Source: Oscillospiraceae bacterium (GTDB lineage: Bacteria > Bacillota > Clostridia > Oscillospirales > Acutalibacteraceae). From it: 64,000 bases of DNA. The notes beneath the pieces were generated by a model, which searched no databases, had not been told where the DNA came from, and was given only the letters and a program-made list of their open reading frames with translations. Where the stretch lies: the NCBI GenBank assembly GCA_015065975.1, contig SVPG01000004.1:1-64000 (forward strand). Reading direction: 5' to 3'. A program made the translations under genes and the position numbers. The number at the start of each line of letters is the position of its first letter. Within the stretch, counting starts at the first letter, position 1. Shown here piece after piece: positions 14,981 through 23,709 of the stretch.

Positions 14981-16306
14981 TCATTTGTTTATAAGTGTTT
15001 TTGCAAGCTCGAGAAGAGCCTCCCGCTCATTTGCAACATCGCCGTCGATGACTGCGTCGAGAAGAGCGTCAAGTGTTTCGCCCATTTTGCGTCCCGGACT
15101 CATTCCGAGATCGATAAGCTCGCGTCCGCCCACAGCAAGCGTTTTGAGAGATACACAATCATTCTGCTGCTCGATGCGGTCGATCAGATCCTCGATCAGA
15201 GGAATTTTCGGAAGCTCGGCATCGATTACGAGATCGGTGTGTGCGAGGATATCGGCTCGCATGACTTGCAGAAGTCTTCTTGCGTCTTCAAACGACATCA
15301 ACCTAAGAAGACGCTTGACCGAGCGCTCGGTCGGCTCGAGATGACGGTCATGGAACAGAACGAGAAGTGTTACGGCACGTATCGTTTCGTTGTCGGCACG
15401 AAGCCTGCGAAGAACGTTCTCCGCAATCTGTGCGCTGATTTTCGGGTGAGAGTAAAAATGTTCGCCGTCAAAGGTCTGAGGTTTTCCGATATCGTGGAAA
15501 AACACGGCAAGACGTACCGTGCGGTCACAGTCGCTCGATTCGAGCGCTTTGAGTGTGTGGGTATATACATCGTAGAGATGATACCTGTTTATCTGAGGGA
15601 AACCGATGCTTTCCTCAAGCTCGGGGATAAATCGGCAGATGACGTCGCTGTATTCTTCGCATATACGGGCGGCATCGCGTCCGCAAAGAAGCTTTGCAAA
15701 TTCCGAAAAGATCCGTTCGGCAGAGATGTTTTTGAGAAGATGACTGTTTGCGTGAATACTACTTGACGTCTGATCGTCTATCGGAAACCCGAGAACGGAG
15801 GAAAAACGCAGGGCGCGCAGTATTCGAAGTCCGTCCTCGCCGAATCGGCGGTCGGGCTCGCCGACGCATCTGATGATTTTTCTGTCAAGGTCCTGCACGC
15901 CGCCGTGAAGATCGACAAGTCCCGAGTGAGGACTGTACGCCATGGCGTTGACTGTAAAATCACGTCTTGAAAGGTCGTTTTCGATGTTTCGAGTAAAGGT
16001 CACGTCGGAGGGTCTGCGGTTGTCGAGATATTCGCCGTCGATGCGGTAGGTTGTGATCTCGACGTTTTCACCGCCCGATACGACGGTGACGGTGCCGTGC
16101 TTGATGCCTGTTTCGATGACGTTCATATCGGAAAAGACGTCTATGACCTCCTGAGGAAGTGCGTTCGTCGTGACATCAAAGTCGTGAGCGGGAATACCGA
16201 GCAGCGAATCTCTGACACAGCCGCCGACGATATATGACTCAAACCCTGCGCTGTGCAGACGGTCGAGGACGTATGTTATGTTTTCGGGGATGTCAAACGA
16301 ATACAT
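14981..16306 (-). CDS. cca: CCA tRNA nucleotidyltransferase with HD domain
   Basis: A 441-residue enzyme that adds or repairs the 3' CCA end of tRNAs. The nucleotidyltransferase head has IVGGCVRDSLLGIPAHDFDV near residues 24-43; RDFTVNAMAY and the RNA-binding GEPDRRFGEDGLRILRALRF block follow. A C-terminal HD domain (VFFHDIGKPQ near 267) may give 2',3'-phosphatase activity. AAGGAGGG is seen before the ATG. It follows queT by 23 bases on the same strand, probably co-transcribed. The tRNA gene in this window already encodes CCA, so the enzyme would act mainly in repair for that tRNA. Confidence 0.95.
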   Translation of the reverse strand: MYSFDIPENITYVLDRLHSAGFESYIVGGCVRDSLLGIPAHDFDVTTNALPQEVIDVFSDMNVIETGIKHGTVTVVSGGENVEITTYRIDGEYLDNRRPSDVTFTRNIENDLSRRDFTVNAMAYSPHSGLVDLHGGVQDLDRKIIRCVGEPDRRFGEDGLRILRALRFSSVLGFPIDDQTSSSIHANSHLLKNISAERIFSEFAKLLCGRDAARICEEYSDVICRFIPELEESIGFPQINRYHLYDVYTHTLKALESSDCDRTVRLAVFFHDIGKPQTFDGEHFYSHPKISAQIAENVLRRLRADNETIRAVTLLVLFHDRHLEPTERSVKRLLRLMSFEDARRLLQVMRADILAHTDLVIDAELPKIPLIEDLIDRIEQQNDCVSLKTLAVGGRELIDLGMSPGRKMGETLDALLDAVIDGDVANEREALLELAKTLINK

Positions 16307-16329
16307 TTCGGCAGCCCTCCTTGCATAGG

Positions 16330-16821
16330 TTATTCTGAATCAAAAAGCCTGCTGCGATACGGCTCGAGCGCTGTCAGAAGCAGGCAGCCGAGGATACCGC
16401 AGGATATTATCTCGCCCGCGCCGACGGTCAGCATCAGGTACGGAATAGATTCTGGTACGCCGTAGACGTATGACAGGACAAAGGGGATAATCAGCGTGTT
16501 CGAGATTATGGTCGGCAGCGGTGTGAGAAATCTGTGTTTTCGCAGAGCTCTTGCGCAGAGTGCACCGATAAGGGTTGCGAGCGAGCCGAAGACCACGTCC
16601 CATAATGCACAGCCCGTCAGAATGTTTGCCAGTATGCAGCCGACGGTGACGCCGGGAACGGCTGCGGCGGTGAAATACGGGAGCACGGTGAGTGCCTCGG
16701 AAAGTCTTATCTGAACTGCTCCGCTTGCAAGACCGAACATAGCTGAAACGAATGTGAGCACCACATAAAGCGCTGCTATCAGTGCGGCGTTGACAAGGTA
16801 GAGAGTTTTGGTTTTCCTCAT
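16330..16821 (-). CDS. queT: QueT-family queuosine precursor transporter
   Basis: A 163-residue membrane protein with about five helices, matching the QueT family, the S component of ECF-type importers for queuosine precursors. Diagnostic stretches are ASGAVQIRLSEALTVLPYF near residues 31-49 and TLIGALCARAL. The ATG at 16821 follows CGGAGG; a longer frame upstream lacks an SD. QueT genes are often under a preQ1 riboswitch, but the about 35-base leader here is too short and no preQ1 motif is seen. The general ECF energising module is not in this window. Confidence 0.88.
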   Translation of the reverse strand: MRKTKTLYLVNAALIAALYVVLTFVSAMFGLASGAVQIRLSEALTVLPYFTAAAVPGVTVGCILANILTGCALWDVVFGSLATLIGALCARALRKHRFLTPLPTIISNTLIIPFVLSYVYGVPESIPYLMLTVGAGEIISCGILGCLLLTALEPYRSRLFDSE

Positions 16822-16856
16822 CTTGATTTGCCTCCGAATATTGAATATAATACTAA

Positions 16857-16885
16857 ATAATAGCATTGTCGCGCGATTGTGTCAA
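16857..16885 (-). promoter_or_regulatory. Promoter of queT-cca
   Basis: On the minus strand, consensus TTGACA (16880-16885), 17-base spacer and TATTAT (16857-16862), about 36 bases before the queT start. It diverges from sbcD. Confidence 0.85.
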
Positions 16886-16943
16886 TGAGTGAAAATGCAG
16901 AATTTGATTAGGAATATCGCGTGCGGTTTTATGAGGAGAGTTT

Positions 16944-18068
16944 ATGAGATTTTTGCATACAGCCGATCTGCATATCGGCAAAAGGGTTTTTGATATAAGT
17001 CTTACCGATGACCAGAAAGCGGTGCTTTCGCAGATAGCCGACATAGCGCAGAGGGAGAACTGCGACGCCGTTCTTATAGCGGGCGATGTGTACGACCGCA
17101 GTTCGCCTCCCGCAGAGGCCATGACCGCGTTTTCGGATTTTGTGTCCTCGCTCAGCGAGAAAGGTATACCCGTGTACATCATAGGTGGAAACCACGATTC
17201 GGGAGAGCGTGTCGATTATATGGCACCGCTGCTTGAGAGAAGCGGCGTGTATTTCTGCGGTGCGTTTGACGGCGGGCTTCGTTCGTATAAGATGAGAGAT
17301 GCTCACGGTGATGTGAACATACATCTACTTCCGTTTGTAAAGCCGATAAACGTAAAGAGATATTTTCCCGATGCGGAAATCCAGTCCTATGAGCAGGCGA
17401 TAAAGACGGTGCTCGACAATGCGGATGTTGATTTTGATTCGCGCAATGTGCTGGTAGCTCATCAGTTCATAACGGGCGGAGAGACCTGCGATTCGGAGGA
17501 GTTTGCGATAGGCGGACTTGACAATATATCGGCATCGGTGTTTGACGGGTTTGACTATGTGGCGCTCGGTCATCTGCACGGGTGCCAGCGTGTGGGAAGG
17601 GACACTCTGAGATACAGCGGAAGCCCGATAAAATATTCGTTTTCAGAGATGAACCACAAAAAATCCGTAACGATAGTTGATATCGGGGAAAAGGGGAGTA
17701 CAGAGATACGCACGGTGCCGCTTACTCAGCCGCACGATATGCGCGATGTTTCGGGAACCCTCGCTGAGCTTATGAGCGGGGAGTATTCGGAGGATTATGT
17801 GCGTGTGACGGTAACGGACGAGGACGTTGCGCCCGATGCGGCGTCAATGGTGCTTTCGGTATATCCCAATATGATGAGATTCGGTGTGAAGAACTCAAAG
17901 ATCGGTGTCGCCGAGCAGTATATGTCGGCGCAGGATATCGGCACGAAGAGTATTTCACAGCTGTTCTGCGAGTTTTATTCGCTGCGAAACAACGGCGTTG
18001 AGCCCGACGGCAAGCGAATGAAGCTGCTTGAGGAAATACTTGCACAGATAGGAGATGAGCAGCTTTGA
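16944..18068 (+). CDS. sbcD: SbcD nuclease subunit of SbcCD
   Basis: A 374-residue metallophosphoesterase, the Mre11-like nuclease of the SbcCD complex that opens hairpins and protein-blocked DNA ends. Metal-binding motifs appear in order: TADLHIGKRV (6-15), AGDVYDRSSPP near 47, GGNHDS near 81 and ALGHLHGCQ near 204. The ATG at 16944 is preceded by GAGGAGAG. Its stop overlaps the TTG start of sbcC, indicating translational coupling and balanced synthesis of the two subunits. Confidence 0.96.
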   Translation: MRFLHTADLHIGKRVFDISLTDDQKAVLSQIADIAQRENCDAVLIAGDVYDRSSPPAEAMTAFSDFVSSLSEKGIPVYIIGGNHDSGERVDYMAPLLERSGVYFCGAFDGGLRSYKMRDAHGDVNIHLLPFVKPINVKRYFPDAEIQSYEQAIKTVLDNADVDFDSRNVLVAHQFITGGETCDSEEFAIGGLDNISASVFDGFDYVALGHLHGCQRVGRDTLRYSGSPIKYSFSEMNHKKSVTIVDIGEKGSTEIRTVPLTQPHDMRDVSGTLAELMSGEYSEDYVRVTVTDEDVAPDAASMVLSVYPNMMRFGVKNSKIGVAEQYMSAQDIGTKSISQLFCEFYSLRNNGVEPDGKRMKLLEEILAQIGDEQL

Positions 18069-20656
18069 AACCGATAAAGCTTACGATGAGTGCCTTCGGT
18101 CCGTATTCGGCAGTGACGCAGGTGGATTTTACAAAATTCGGCAAGGACGGAATCTTCCTGATAACGGGCGACACGGGTTCGGGAAAGACGACGATCTTTG
18201 ATGCCATCTCGTTTGCAATATACGGTGAGGCGAGCGGCGGCAAGGGCAAGCGGTCGGGAAGATCGTTTCGCTCCGATTATGCTGCGGCAGATGTGCCGAC
18301 CTTTGTTGAATATGAGTTTTTGCACAAAGGAAAGCTTTATACCGTCAGGAGAAGTCCCGAGTACGAAAGAGCAAAGCTGAGAGGCGAAGGAACGACGACG
18401 GCTCCCGCGGCGGTCGAGCTTCGCTGTGAGCAGGGAGTCTGGACTAAAAATGATGAGGTCAACGAGAAACTGCTTGAGGTAATCGGTCTTGACAGGGATC
18501 AGTTTGCCCAGACGATCATGATCGCTCAGGGCGATTTTCAGAAGATACTCAACGCAAAGAGTGACGAGCGGCAGAGACTGTTTGAAAAAATATTCAGGAC
18601 GACTGCCTGCAGAAGGCTTCAGGAGGAGCTCAGGGAGCGCAGCAGCGAATGTACGGCGCAGATGAAGGAGCTCGATTCGCAGATAACGTCGGCGGCGTCC
18701 ATGGCGGTACTCGAGGAGGAGTGCGTGTGCGATACCGAGCAGGCGGCACAGTTTGCCCAAAAGCTTTGCGCTCACGCCGAAAAATGTGATAAGGAACGAG
18801 CCGAACTCGATAAGGAGTTTGCCGAAATATCGGAAAAGGTGGAAAAACTCAATCTGCAGAAGGGTGCGGGTGAGAGGATAAACAGCCAGCTTGCAAGCCT
18901 CGAAAACGCGAGGAAGACTCTTTCCGAGCGTTATGAAAAGAAGGAGAGCTACGAGCTGAGAGCGCAGAAGCTGAAGGCGGCAAGGAGAGCGGCGAATGTT
19001 GCGGCTTGGGCGGTACAGTATGACAGATGCATCTCGGATATCGCCGTGTGGGAGGAAGCGCTGAAAAAGGCTGAGACTGATGAAAAAACAGCCGCCGAAA
19101 GCTACGAAAAAACAAAAGCCGAATACGATGAAGCGGTGCAGACAAAAAACGACATCGAGGAAAAACGCCTCGGTGTCAGAAGAATGTCCGATGCCGTGCC
19201 TATGCTCGAGCGGCTTGCATATACGCGAAAGACGTATGATGACCTTTGCGGAAAGCTTGTTCTGGCGATAAACAGGGAAAAGGAAATGCGCAATAAGTTT
19301 TCCGAACTGCGGGAGAGATTTTATCTTTCTCAGGCGGGAATACTTGCGCGTGATCTAAGCGACGGCGAGCCCTGTCCCGTCTGCGGCTCGAGGGAGCACC
19401 CCGAGCCTGCTCATGTTCCGAACGATGCACCGACTCAGAAAGAGGTCGAGGAGTCGGAAGGTCAGCTCCGAATTCTTGAGGAAGGTTCGAGAAAGATTTC
19501 GGAGGATTCGAAGGCGGCGAAGGCAAAGCTCGACGAGATAGCGGCTGCAGCGTCTGCGGCAGGAGTTGCCGAGAACGAGAGCATTCAGGATCTCAAGGCA
19601 AGGATAGAATCGGTTAAGAAACAGATCGATCTTGAGCAGAGACGCATTGACGATCTTGAGAGACGTGTTCAGGACGACACGAAAAAACTCGCAAAAGCGC
19701 AGACGGTCAGAGCGGAAAGCCGAAAAAAGCTCGATATGCTGCTTGAAGAGAAGAAAACAGCGGGAGATTTATTTGAAAACAGCATAAAGGAGAACGGTTT
19801 TGCCGATGCCGAGGATTACAGGCAGTCGGTGCTCAGCAGCGAATGGATAGAAAAGCTCGACAGGGACGTGAACGGATATTACGACAGTGTAAAAGCGCTT
19901 GAAGCGACCGTTGCCAGCCTGAGTGAGCAGACGGCAGGTCATGAGAAAATCGACATTTCCCGGATCGATGAGCAGATCGCACAGGCAAAGCAGCGCATCG
20001 AGAAGGTGAGAGACAGATCGTCGAGACTCGAGACGGTTTCCGAAAATAATAAGAAGACGGCGGAGAAGCTGAAAGAACTTGCTGTGCGTAAGGATAGGCT
20101 TCGCGAAAAATGGACCGTCACAGCCGATCTTTACAGGACGGTCAGCGGTCAGCAGCAGGGAATGGCAAAGCTCAATTTTGAGGCGTATGTTCAGAAGCAC
20201 TATTTCAACATGGTGATAGCTGCGGCAAACAAGCGGCTCAATGCGCTCACCGACGGAATGTTTACGCTCAGATGCCGCGAGAATGTAAAGGATCTGCGTT
20301 CACAGTCGGGACTCGATCTCGATGTATATGACAGCTCGACGGGAAGATGGAGAGAGGTCTCCACGCTTTCGGGAGGAGAATCCTTTATGGCATCGCTTTC
20401 TCTTGCGCTCGGTCTGTCTGACGTTGTGCAGAGCAGAAGCGGCGGCATAAGACTCGATTCGATGTTTGTCGATGAAGGCTTCGGAACTCTTGACGAAACG
20501 TCGCTCCGTCAGGCGCTCGATATGCTCGACCGCCTTGCTGACGGAACGCGTCTTGTCGGTGTGATTTCTCACGTGGCAGAGCTCAAAAGCCGTATCGATA
20601 AAAAGCTGGTTATTAAAAAGACTGCGGCGGGAAGCGAGATTCGCGTGGAAGTTTAG
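18065..20656 (+). CDS. sbcC: SbcC ATPase subunit of SbcCD
   Basis: An 863-residue SMC/Rad50-type ATPase partnering SbcD. Walker A GDTGSGKTTIF is at residues 33-43, a long coiled coil follows, and the zinc-hook CPVCG lies near 438. A second coiled coil leads to the signature TLSGGESFMASLSLALGLSD near 766 and Walker B SMFVDEGFGTLDE near 799. The length is short for SbcC (often over 1,000) because the coiled coils are short. It starts with TTG overlapping the sbcD stop (TTGA), with AGGAGATG upstream. Confidence 0.95.
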   Translation: MKPIKLTMSAFGPYSAVTQVDFTKFGKDGIFLITGDTGSGKTTIFDAISFAIYGEASGGKGKRSGRSFRSDYAAADVPTFVEYEFLHKGKLYTVRRSPEYERAKLRGEGTTTAPAAVELRCEQGVWTKNDEVNEKLLEVIGLDRDQFAQTIMIAQGDFQKILNAKSDERQRLFEKIFRTTACRRLQEELRERSSECTAQMKELDSQITSAASMAVLEEECVCDTEQAAQFAQKLCAHAEKCDKERAELDKEFAEISEKVEKLNLQKGAGERINSQLASLENARKTLSERYEKKESYELRAQKLKAARRAANVAAWAVQYDRCISDIAVWEEALKKAETDEKTAAESYEKTKAEYDEAVQTKNDIEEKRLGVRRMSDAVPMLERLAYTRKTYDDLCGKLVLAINREKEMRNKFSELRERFYLSQAGILARDLSDGEPCPVCGSREHPEPAHVPNDAPTQKEVEESEGQLRILEEGSRKISEDSKAAKAKLDEIAAAASAAGVAENESIQDLKARIESVKKQIDLEQRRIDDLERRVQDDTKKLAKAQTVRAESRKKLDMLLEEKKTAGDLFENSIKENGFADAEDYRQSVLSSEWIEKLDRDVNGYYDSVKALEATVASLSEQTAGHEKIDISRIDEQIAQAKQRIEKVRDRSSRLETVSENNKKTAEKLKELAVRKDRLREKWTVTADLYRTVSGQQQGMAKLNFEAYVQKHYFNMVIAAANKRLNALTDGMFTLRCRENVKDLRSQSGLDLDVYDSSTGRWREVSTLSGGESFMASLSLALGLSDVVQSRSGGIRLDSMFVDEGFGTLDETSLRQALDMLDRLADGTRLVGVISHVAELKSRIDKKLVIKKTAAGSEIRVEV

Positions 20657-20713
20657 CAAAATACAAAGTTAATAAATTGTATATATGATAACGAGCGGCG
20701 ATGTGATAAAATA

Positions 20714-21196
20714 ATGAAAACAAAACCAAGTAAAAAAGCAGTCAGAATTATACTGACTGCGGCGAGTGTATTGTGGCTTGCCTTCATTTTCCTCAACTCG
20801 GCTCTTGATGGGGACAGCTCATCTGCGATGAGCGGGTGGGCACTGGAATTTGTACAGTCGGTGCTGGACATGCTTTCGGTGCCGTTGACGCTGACGGAGC
20901 ATTTTGTGAGGAAAGCGGCTCATTTTACCGAATACTTTATACTCGGGGCACTTGTTATGCCGACGGTGCTGATGTATCAGAGCAGACGCAGATATATAAT
21001 AAGTATACCTGTATGTCTTGCTGTGTGTTTTGCGGCGGCGTGCTTTGACGAGATGTTTATTCAGGCTCGTGTGCCCGGAAGGTGTGCGAGTATGACCGAT
21101 TCGTTCATCGATCTCTCGGGTGCGGCTGCTGCCGTGCTTGCGGTATGCTTTATTGTTGCAGTAAAATGGAGAAGAAGTAAATTGACGGAGGAATAA
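20714..21196 (+). CDS. VanZ-like family membrane protein
   Basis: A 160-residue membrane protein with about four helices. It matches VanZ-like proteins through FIFLNSALDGDSS near residues 20-32, VRKAAHFTEYFILGALV near 65, and the conserved acidic FDEMFIQARVPGRCASMTD near 109, ending in a helix. VanZ itself lowers teicoplanin sensitivity, but most relatives have no known role. Only two bases separate it from the following nucleotidyltransferase, so the two are co-transcribed. Confidence 0.88.
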   Translation: MKTKPSKKAVRIILTAASVLWLAFIFLNSALDGDSSSAMSGWALEFVQSVLDMLSVPLTLTEHFVRKAAHFTEYFILGALVMPTVLMYQSRRRYIISIPVCLAVCFAAACFDEMFIQARVPGRCASMTDSFIDLSGAAAAVLAVCFIVAVKWRRSKLTEE

Positions 21197-21198
21197 TA

Positions 21199-22065
21199 AT
21201 GACTTTGCTTATCATGGCTGCAGGTCTTGCAAGCCGATACGGAGGAAACAAGCAGACCGACGGTTTTGGACCCAACGGTGAAATGATAATGGAGTACTCC
21301 ATCAGTGACGCAAAGGCTGCGGGCTTTGACCGCGTGGTGTTTATTATAGCGGAGAGTATGAAAGAAAAGTTTCCCGAGTACATAAATAAGAATGTAAACG
21401 GTGTTGAGACTGCGTTCGCGGTACAGGGCGCAGAGGGTTTCCCCGAATGGTTTACAAAGCCCGAAGGCAGAACGAAGCCGTACGGTACAGTTCATGCCGT
21501 GCTTTGTGCAAGAGATTATATCGACGAGCCGTTTGTTGTAATAAACGCCGATGATTATTACGGAAGAGAAGCATGTTTCGACATAGCCGGGGCCATGCGC
21601 GATATGAAGAATGAGGGCGAAGCGTGTATGCTCGGTTACCGTCTCGGCAACACCCTTTCGGGATTCGGAGCGGTCACAAGAGGTGTGTGCAGTGTTGAAA
21701 ACGGCATACTTGACAGTATCGAAGAGACCTATAAAATAAGCAAATGCGACGATGGTGTTATAAGGAGTTTCGGTGTCGAGCCGCCGAAGGAGCTTGACGG
21801 TGACAGCGTTGTTTCGATGAATATTTTCGGATTTGCTCCGTGGGTATTCGATGAGCTTGAGAAGAGCTTTGCGGATTTCCTGAAGGAACAGGGCGATTCG
21901 GAGAAGGCTGAATATCCGCTGCCTGTTTTTGTTGATTCGCTTATCAGAAGCGGTAAGCTTGCTGTAAAAGTGGTTGATACCGATGCAAAATGGTTCGGTG
22001 TTACATACAAGGAGGACAAGGAGCTCGTTCGCGAAAAGCTTGCGCAGCTCGGCGGTCTGAGATAA
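21199..22065 (+). CDS. Sugar-phosphate-type nucleotidyltransferase
   Basis: A 288-residue GT-A fold protein with the nucleotidyltransferase start MTLLIMAAGLASRYGG (nucleotide-binding loop) and a PYGTVHAVLCARDYI stretch near 94, followed by INADDYYGREA near 114 with the metal-binding Asp pair. Members make nucleotide-activated sugars or choline-like groups; the substrate cannot be read from sequence and no partner genes are present apart from the upstream VanZ-like gene. GGAGG is upstream of the ATG and overlaps the vanZ end. Confidence 0.82.
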   Translation: MTLLIMAAGLASRYGGNKQTDGFGPNGEMIMEYSISDAKAAGFDRVVFIIAESMKEKFPEYINKNVNGVETAFAVQGAEGFPEWFTKPEGRTKPYGTVHAVLCARDYIDEPFVVINADDYYGREACFDIAGAMRDMKNEGEACMLGYRLGNTLSGFGAVTRGVCSVENGILDSIEETYKISKCDDGVIRSFGVEPPKELDGDSVVSMNIFGFAPWVFDELEKSFADFLKEQGDSEKAEYPLPVFVDSLIRSGKLAVKVVDTDAKWFGVTYKEDKELVREKLAQLGGLR

Positions 22066-22080
22066 GATATAAATAAGAAT

Positions 22081-22118
22081 AAAAGCTCTCGGCTTTTTAG
22101 CCGAGAGCTTTTTGTTTT
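22081..22118. terminator. Bidirectional terminator between the nucleotidyltransferase and LCP genes
   Basis: Stem AAAAGCTCTCGGCT/AGCCGAGAGCTTTT with a TTTT loop, T-rich on both reading directions, between two convergent genes. Confidence 0.92.
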
Positions 22119-22122
22119 CCTG

Positions 22123-23655
22123 TTACGCAGCCGCGGTCGTCGTGGTGGTAGGTGCAGCTGTTGTCGTCGTAGCGGGCGGGGCGGTTGTTGTGGTGGTCTG
22201 AGCGGGAGCGGTCGTGGTGGTCTGCTCGGAGCTCTCGGACGATGTCGTTGCGGAGGTTGCGTCGGTGATGGTGGGGACCGCAACGCCCGTGGCCTTTTTG
22301 CCGTCAGCGTAGGTCATATCATCGTCAAAGATGAATTTCTTGAGCTCGCTCGAATTGAACTTGTAATTGACCGAAACGACCGAAGCGCTGCCCGTGCTGA
22401 ACTGAACGTCACAGTATCTCCATGTTCCGTCGATGGGGACGGTGTACTGAACCATATCGTAGCGGAGAATATTGAGAGCGTCGGCCATATAGCCGTAGAT
22501 ACGCTGTTCGCTGATGTTTGTGGTTATGTACGGAAGGATTTCGGAGGCTATGCCTGCAAGCTCGATGTAAGAGCGGTTGGACTGAAGAGCCTCGGTCATG
22601 ATCTGCTCGAGAAGCTTGCGCTGACGTTCGGTTCGACCGAAATCGCCGTTTCCGTTTTTGATTTTTCTCATACGGGCATAGTTGAGAGCCTCGGCACCGG
22701 TCATTTTGTAAACGCCTGCGCCCGCCTCATAACGCGGGAACTTGCCGTATTTCTTATCGTGGCACATGTAGTCGGCTTCTGCGGCGTTGACCTCCATGGT
22801 AACGCCTCCGAGCTCATCGACGAGCTTTTTGAATGCGCTGAAATCGATGACGACAAAGTCATCAACGGTAACACCGAGGTTTTTCTCGATGGTGGCACGT
22901 GTGACCTTGAGATCCATGTTTCCGTTCATGCTGTCATAATAAAAAGCAGTGTTGAACTTGTTTTTCTTGTAACCGGGAATGGTTGAATATATGTCTCGCA
23001 GAATTGAAATGAGCTTGATTTTCTGATGCTTGCGGTCGATAACGCCGAGCATTATCGAGTCGCTTCGAGATGCATCCTTGCCGCCGAGACGCGAATCACA
23101 GCCGATGAGAAGGATTATATCGACGTCCTCGTTTGAGATTATGACATCATCGGGAACGGCGTTGGGGTCGACCTCCTCTTCACCCGTACCGTCATCACGC
23201 TCGGAATTGAGAAGAGCCTGCTGCTCGTCGGTCAGTACGACCTGAGACTGAGTGTTTTCGGAGACGATGTTGAGACGTCCGATGAGTCCCTCGTTTACCC
23301 ACGTCCAGGCAAAGCTGACAACCACAAGCAGTGCGATTCCGACACCCGAAAGTATTACACCGACGCGGCTCTTGCTGCCGCTTTTTTCTGCGGGGGAAAC
23401 GTTGCTGCGGTTTCTTGAAGGGGAGACGGGCGCAACGTACTCCTCGCTGTCATCAAAAACGATGGGCTTGGGGGTGCGTTTTGGTTCCTGTTTGGGTGCA
23501 GGGGAATCGAAAAATGAATCGGACTGCGAAGAGTCTGAAGGCTGCGCTTTTTTTACAGGGCGGTCAAAGCTTTCCTCTTCCGTTTCGAAGAAGAATCCGC
23601 CGCTGTCCCATCCTGTTGAGCGGGAGCGCGAAGGCTTGCTGCGATTATTATCCAT
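22123..23655 (-). CDS. LCP-family cell-wall glycopolymer ligase with Thr-rich tail
   Basis: A 510-residue LytR-CpsA-Psr protein, which transfers wall teichoic acids or related polymers from lipid carriers to peptidoglycan. A cytoplasmic polar region of about 95 residues precedes one membrane segment (VGVILSGVGIALLVVVSF). The LCP domain follows, with ILLIGCDSRLGGKDASRSD, SILRDIYSTIPG and ALNYARMRK, including the Arg and Asp residues used for pyrophosphate binding. The C-terminus is an external Thr/Ala/Pro-rich tail rich in TTTT runs. Start at 23655 is chosen on AAAGG upstream, but a GTG at 23676 is possible. Confidence 0.9.
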   Translation of the reverse strand: MDNNRSKPSRSRSTGWDSGGFFFETEEESFDRPVKKAQPSDSSQSDSFFDSPAPKQEPKRTPKPIVFDDSEEYVAPVSPSRNRSNVSPAEKSGSKSRVGVILSGVGIALLVVVSFAWTWVNEGLIGRLNIVSENTQSQVVLTDEQQALLNSERDDGTGEEEVDPNAVPDDVIISNEDVDIILLIGCDSRLGGKDASRSDSIMLGVIDRKHQKIKLISILRDIYSTIPGYKKNKFNTAFYYDSMNGNMDLKVTRATIEKNLGVTVDDFVVIDFSAFKKLVDELGGVTMEVNAAEADYMCHDKKYGKFPRYEAGAGVYKMTGAEALNYARMRKIKNGNGDFGRTERQRKLLEQIMTEALQSNRSYIELAGIASEILPYITTNISEQRIYGYMADALNILRYDMVQYTVPIDGTWRYCDVQFSTGSASVVSVNYKFNSSELKKFIFDDDMTYADGKKATGVAVPTITDATSATTSSESSEQTTTTAPAQTTTTTAPPATTTTAAPTTTTTAAA

Positions 23656-23709
23656 AGTAATACCGAACCTTTCCACGCGGAGCTGAGTTTACGTGTGACG
23701 TGCGAATGT

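Noticed and set aside
16822-16943. preQ1 riboswitch ahead of queT
   Set aside because: The leader between the promoter and queT is only about 35 bases and lacks the preQ1 stem and A-rich tail.
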